Positions 7,997-10,986 of a DNA stretch of 10,986 bases are shown one piece after another; within the stretch, counting starts at the first letter, position 1, and each line of letters begins with the position of its first letter. The stretch lies in NCBI GenBank assembly GCA_964574395.1, contig CAZNNL010000059.1, positions 1-10,986 of the forward strand. Reading direction: 5' to 3'. The position numbers and the translations under genes were made by a program. The stretch is from JAXGQD01 sp964574395. GTDB lineage: Bacteria > Bacillota > Clostridia > Saccharofermentanales > Fastidiosipilaceae. The notes under the pieces are model-generated. The model was not told the DNA's origin, did not search any database, and worked only from the letters and a program-made list of their open reading frames with translations.

Positions 7997-10402
7997 TCAA
8001 TGCTTGCTTGATGAGCGCACTCGCTTTCTAAGATATACCAGTCCAAATCCCAAGATGAGTAAGATGAGTGCCATGCCACTTGTGGCTTGCGTCTCCCCGG
8101 TTCGTGGAATCGCTTTAGTTGTTGCAGAGCTTTTCTGCGTGCTCGTTGAGCTTTGACTACTTGTTACAGCTTCGGGCTGTTCTTGGAAAACTACCGTAAG
8201 CAATGCTTTAGCTTGTTCAGCACTTAAGGTTTGTGGTGCAGGTAGCGTAATGATGAATTCTTCTGCGCCTTCAACTGACAACCTATATTCTCCAAAAGTG
8301 AGTTGTTCAGGTATAGAGAATGTTTCACCAGTAATAATTGTAAATTTCTTACCTTCAGGGAAGGAAGGACCTGTTACAAGAACGGTGATATTGTGTTTTC
8401 TTGAGAGCACTTCCCCAGCTACATTTTTCAATACGCCCTGTATGTCTAGCTGCCCAAATTGTACCGGAACAGGGGTAGTGCTTACTGTAGTAGGTGGAGG
8501 TGTAATTGGAGTTGTAGTTGTAGTCGTAGTTGTAGTTGTAGTTGTGGTTGTGGTTGTAGGTGTCGTAGTCGTAGTCGTAGTTGTAGGTGGAGGTGTCGTA
8601 GTGGGCTCAGTGGTCGGAGCGACGACCTTTGTATAATATATTTTAATTACATGATCTGTCGTTGTCACTGTATAGGGCAAGACTGACGATTGATTAAGAT
8701 CATGTTCATAAGCTGTCGGCATCTTGTTGATAACCGCTTGCACCTGTGGACTAGTCTCCAAGACGCTGCCTGACTCAGTAAGGGCCTCTTGTAGCACACC
8801 ATCGAAATAGTATTCTACGGTATAAGGTAATTCTGCGACTGGTACTTCGGCCTTTATGTAGTAAACATGAATGACATTATCCATATCCGTCACAACGAAA
8901 GGTAAATGCGTTGACTGCGCGGTATCCAGCTCATACCCATCAGGACGTTTGTCTGTAACTGCTGCTACTGATGGACTATTCACCAAGACTGTTCCTGAAA
9001 CATCCCAGGTATCCTGGTATTCATTATCCAGATAGTAGCGAACGGTGTAGGGGAGCTCAGAGGATTTGTAGTAAACCTTGATAACGTTTTCCGTAGCGCT
9101 TACGGTGTAAGGCAAGCCACTCGATTGAGCGGTATCTAGTTCGTAGCCTGCAGTTAGCTTATCAGGAACACTTGTAACTTCAGGAGCATTGTTTGGCACA
9201 GCTCCCGACTCAGTCAAATCTGGCTGCAGAACTCCGTCAAGGTAATACTCTACTGTGTAAGGCAGATTAAGCACATCAGTAACAATAATCTCAAGGCTAT
9301 CCCAAGGTCTTTCGATTTCTCCTTGATTAAACTGATCTTTAGCTTTGGCAAAAATAGTCACCGTTCCTGGAGCTACAGCCGTCACTTCTCCCGTATCCGG
9401 ATTAACCGTAGCAATGCCGGGATCACTCGAGAACCAAGCAATGCTTTGGTCATCCGAGCTACCATTTTCTGCGGCAAACTCTGTGGAAGTGTAGGCATTA
9501 TTCGTTTCGGCAAGCGCTGCAATCAGAGGCATGGTGGCTCCGACTTGCAACTCTGGCGTTGTCGCTGGTTTATCTTGAATTACGATTGCGCTGGTTAAAA
9601 CGGTGAACCTAGAATTAATGAATGTATTTCTACTTGAATTCGTAACGCGCGGGGCTTTCGACTCATAATAACTCGCATAGAGCGGATAATCATCCGTGTT
9701 TAAAGGCTCGTTTGGATCCGTCAAACTAGTTGCTGGCAACATGGTTATGCCGTTGGTAGACTCATGTAAGGTATAACTTGCCTGACTATGGAAATCAAAA
9801 TTGTGTAAGTAAGTAGGATTCTCTGCACCAAGATTTAGTTCAATAACTTGGTCAGCAGCCAAGGGAATCAGGTCTGTTGCTGTAAGCGGAGAATCTACGG
9901 TTTTTTCGGCAAAAATATGCACTTCTGAACCAATATTTGTCACTCCTGATGGCAAATTAACCGTAAAACCTTGCAAGGCGCCATCTGCATCAGGGATAAT
10001 TTTAATGTTGGCAGGCGGAACACTATTTTTACCATCGGCATTTAATTTTGCAACAACCTCTAACACTTTTGCTATTTGCGTGCTGACCGGTGTTGTTAAG
10101 CCTTCACGGACTATCCAGGTATTATCACGTAAATCCAAAATAGCATGCACTGAGTCGTTACCAAAAGTTACCTGGTCGGGAAGGTTTTCATAAACCAAAG
10201 AATTATATGTGAAATTACCACCATTTGAGGCACGGTAAGCAGCGAAGCCCCAATTTTCGGGCACTTCCAAGCTTCTATAGCGATAGTCCTGAACATAGAT
10301 GTGATTGTGGAAGCTATCTGTAGGCAAAGCGACAGTGCCTGAGAAATGTGCAGCACTGGCTTCTATTGGCAATGCCGTTGTATCGTTGTTCATCACTTCC
10401 AT
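7997..10402 (-). CDS. Sortase-anchored surface protein, C-terminal part of a frameshifted gene
   Basis: The 801 codons from ATG 10402 are the C-terminal part of a wall-anchored protein. Residues 1-270 continue the right-handed beta-helix begun upstream in another frame. Next come a Big2-like domain (about 284-376, with SSDPGIATVNPDTGEVTAVAPG), three repeats of about 66 residues (380-445, 450-515, 525-590) opening with PYTVxYYxD as in MucBP-like adhesin repeats, a Pro/Thr linker (596-646), a CnaB-like domain (about 647-740), and IPRTG (765-769) with a hydrophobic helix and the tail RKRVRSSSK. The ATG has no ribosome binding site, and this frame is open and protein-like back to 10531, so 10402 is not believed to be a real start. 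The protein should be exported and sortase-linked to peptidoglycan. It may be a glycan-active enzyme or adhesin; GH136-like lacto-N-biosidase activity is a hypothesis only. Confidence 0.8.
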   Translation of the reverse strand: MEVMNNDTTALPIEASAAHFSGTVALPTDSFHNHIYVQDYRYRSLEVPENWGFAAYRASNGGNFTYNSLVYENLPDQVTFGNDSVHAILDLRDNTWIVREGLTTPVSTQIAKVLEVVAKLNADGKNSVPPANIKIIPDADGALQGFTVNLPSGVTNIGSEVHIFAEKTVDSPLTATDLIPLAADQVIELNLGAENPTYLHNFDFHSQASYTLHESTNGITMLPATSLTDPNEPLNTDDYPLYASYYESKAPRVTNSSRNTFINSRFTVLTSAIVIQDKPATTPELQVGATMPLIAALAETNNAYTSTEFAAENGSSDDQSIAWFSSDPGIATVNPDTGEVTAVAPGTVTIFAKAKDQFNQGEIERPWDSLEIIVTDVLNLPYTVEYYLDGVLQPDLTESGAVPNNAPEVTSVPDKLTAGYELDTAQSSGLPYTVSATENVIKVYYKSSELPYTVRYYLDNEYQDTWDVSGTVLVNSPSVAAVTDKRPDGYELDTAQSTHLPFVVTDMDNVIHVYYIKAEVPVAELPYTVEYYFDGVLQEALTESGSVLETSPQVQAVINKMPTAYEHDLNQSSVLPYTVTTTDHVIKIYYTKVVAPTTEPTTTPPPTTTTTTTTPTTTTTTTTTTTTTTTTPITPPPTTVSTTPVPVQFGQLDIQGVLKNVAGEVLSRKHNITVLVTGPSFPEGKKFTIITGETFSIPEQLTFGEYRLSVEGAEEFIITLPAPQTLSAEQAKALLTVVFQEQPEAVTSSQSSTSTQKSSATTKAIPRTGETQATSGMALILLILGFGLVYLRKRVRSSSKH
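8510..8584 (-). repeat. ACN triplet tract encoding poly-threonine linker
   Basis: The minus strand is a run of threonine codons (mainly ACA, ACT, ACG and ACC alternating) encoding eight Thr, one Pro and sixteen Thr. It lies within a Pro/Thr-rich linker (about 8465-8617) between the surface repeats and the CnaB-like domain. Such linkers are common wall-spanning, often glycosylated stalks. The near-perfect triplet repetition makes the tract likely to change length by slippage. Long open frames read from the opposite strand here, rich in valine, are by-products of this composition. Confidence 0.85.
8633..9265 (-). repeat. Three tandem MucBP-like protein repeats
   Basis: Three copies of a 66-residue unit lie at 9068-9265, 8858-9055 and 8633-8830, separated by 4 and 9 residues. 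Each starts with LPYTV(E/R)YY(L/F)D and ends with (N/H)VI(K/H)(V/I)YY. Units 1 and 2 share GYELDTAQS; unit 3 reads AYEHDLNQS. The copies have clearly diverged at DNA level, so this is an old duplication. Similar units occur in mucin-binding and other surface proteins of Bacillota; ligand binding here is not shown. Confidence 0.85.
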
Positions 10403-10500
10403 TTTGATTGCTCGACTCTGGGCATGCGCTCCAATGCCATCGATTGTCAGATTATGGAAATAATTATCTTTGGTCTGATTGAATGAGACGATGCCAAAAC

Positions 10501-10986
10501 CTAGTTTTGTTTTGACATTTTTATACTTACATCAATAAAATTCCGTTGACCAGAATTGCGATAGAAGTTGATTGCTACATTTTTTCTAACCAGATCCTGC
10601 GAAAATAAGCCTCCTGTTTGTACCGTATCTTTGCCGATATTTTGCAAAGTCACATTATCCATCACAAAGCCAGCCGTGTTGCTGGTAAGAAAGAAGAAGT
10701 ATTCACCACGATTTCTACTTACGCCACTACTCCCACCTGAAGGGCTACCCAAAGGCAAGAGATCTTTATTCGTCCCATCGAAGGTGATATTGGCAAAATA
10801 CATATTGGGCGCAGCAATATTGTAACGTTCAATACAGTCCACCGCATTGGCGTGCGAACTTGCAGGATAAGCCGCTTTCGTGATAATTACATCCGATGCA
10901 TTACCACTCAAGCCGACAAAAGACATATTTTCTTTTGACATATCAGCATAGTTATTATACGCACTACTTGTATAGGTGCCCGGATC
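10501..10986 (-). CDS. N-terminal part of the frameshifted surface beta-helix protein (partial)
   Basis: This frame is open from the window edge to a TAG at 10503-10501, so the true start lies beyond 10986. The ATG at 10941 is internal: the codons before it read DPGTYTSSAYNNYAD, with the PGTY turn common in pectin-lyase-like proteins. The following segments (MSFVGLSG, MYFANITFDG, FVMDNVTLQNIG, VRKNVAINFY, RNFIDVSI) repeat short hydrophobic strands with Asn turns, the pattern of right-handed parallel beta-helix coils. The last residues before the stop (MSKQN) are probably out of frame. The other frame continues the same fold with NVKTKLGFGIVSFNQ and NYFHNLTIDG, so this piece and the 7997-10402 frame are one gene. 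Such folds include polysaccharide lyases, esterases and GH136 lacto-N-biosidases; which one applies cannot be told here. Confidence 0.75.
   Translation of the reverse strand, partial: DPGTYTSSAYNNYADMSKENMSFVGLSGNASDVIITKAAYPASSHANAVDCIERYNIAAPNMYFANITFDGTNKDLLPLGSPSGGSSGVSRNRGEYFFFLTSNTAGFVMDNVTLQNIGKDTVQTGGLFSQDLVRKNVAINFYRNSGQRNFIDVSIKMSKQN
10504..10531 (-). other. Frameshift site joining the two parts of the surface-protein gene
   Basis: The upstream frame runs to TAG at 10503-10501; the downstream frame is closed by TGA at 10534-10532 and open after it. The shift must therefore lie between. The interval contains A-runs on the minus strand at 10522-10518 (five A) and 10513-10510 (four A). 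One extra A in the first run would read VSI-KNVKTKLGFG without interruption; an extra A in the second run gives KMSKTKLGFG. No canonical X-XXY-YYZ slippery heptamer in the upstream frame is present, which argues against programmed -1 frameshifting. An indel, real or technical, is the likely cause. Confidence 0.75.

Noticed and set aside
8509..8620. Possible CRISPR-like or satellite repeat
   Set aside because: The periodicity is exactly three bases, in frame with Thr/Pro codons, with no spacer structure; it is a coding triplet tract.
8250..8636. Plus-strand frame rich in valine and glycine
   Set aside because: It is the complement of the poly-threonine linker codons of the surface gene; it shows no domain and no ribosome binding site.
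10501..10531. Programmed -1 ribosomal frameshift linking the two surface-protein frames
   Set aside because: The frame relation is -1 and the region is A-rich, but no in-frame X-XXY-YYZ heptamer exists (codons ATA AAA ATG TCA AAA CAA AAC TAG), and the A runs of five and four are short for transcriptional slippage. An indel is simpler.

Overview
The window looks like a chromosomal piece of a low-to-moderate-GC Gram-positive bacterium (Bacillota, probably a clostridial relative from a mucosal or gut habitat). The evidence is purine-rich Shine-Dalgarno sites about 7-9 nt before the starts, a clostridial-type GlmM preceded by a hexapeptide-repeat partner, and a large surface protein ending in a sortase-type signal (IPRTG, hydrophobic segment, basic tail). 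No tRNA, rRNA, CRISPR array, insertion sequence or phage gene was seen.

Left part (1-5660) is a sugar-use locus with two divergent arms around an AT-rich gap of about 260 bp. Leftward runs a GH112 beta-galactosyl-N-acetylhexosamine phosphorylase (lacto-N-biose / galacto-N-biose phosphorylase type), followed 41 nt later by the first codons of another gene. Rightward runs an MFS permease whose stop overlaps the GTG start of a cytoplasmic GH2 glycosidase. The simplest reading is that the permease imports small galactosides, which the phosphorylase and the hydrolase then split inside the cell. This division of labour is inferred from context.

Middle part (5704-7778) is a leftward two-gene operon: a stand-alone left-handed beta-helix (GlmU acetyltransferase-like) protein and phosphoglucosamine mutase GlmM, overlapping by one base. 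Together they point to the amino-sugar branch feeding UDP-GlcNAc and the cell wall. A composite hairpin lies where this operon meets the GH2 gene tail to tail.

Right part (7997-10986) encodes, leftward, a large cell-wall-anchored protein: right-handed beta-helix domain (N terminus beyond the window), Big2-like domain, three YTVEYY-type repeats, Pro/Thr linker with long Thr runs, CnaB-like domain and sorting signal. The reading frame is broken near 10504-10531. The upstream frame ends at a TAG, the fold continues in the other frame, and one missing A in a short A run would restore a continuous protein. It is therefore either a sequencing/assembly error or a true inactivating or switchable frameshift. 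Because it lies near a GH112 phosphorylase, a surface glycosidase that releases lacto-N-biose-like disaccharides (GH136-like) is an attractive but unproven hypothesis. A strong hairpin terminator follows this gene.
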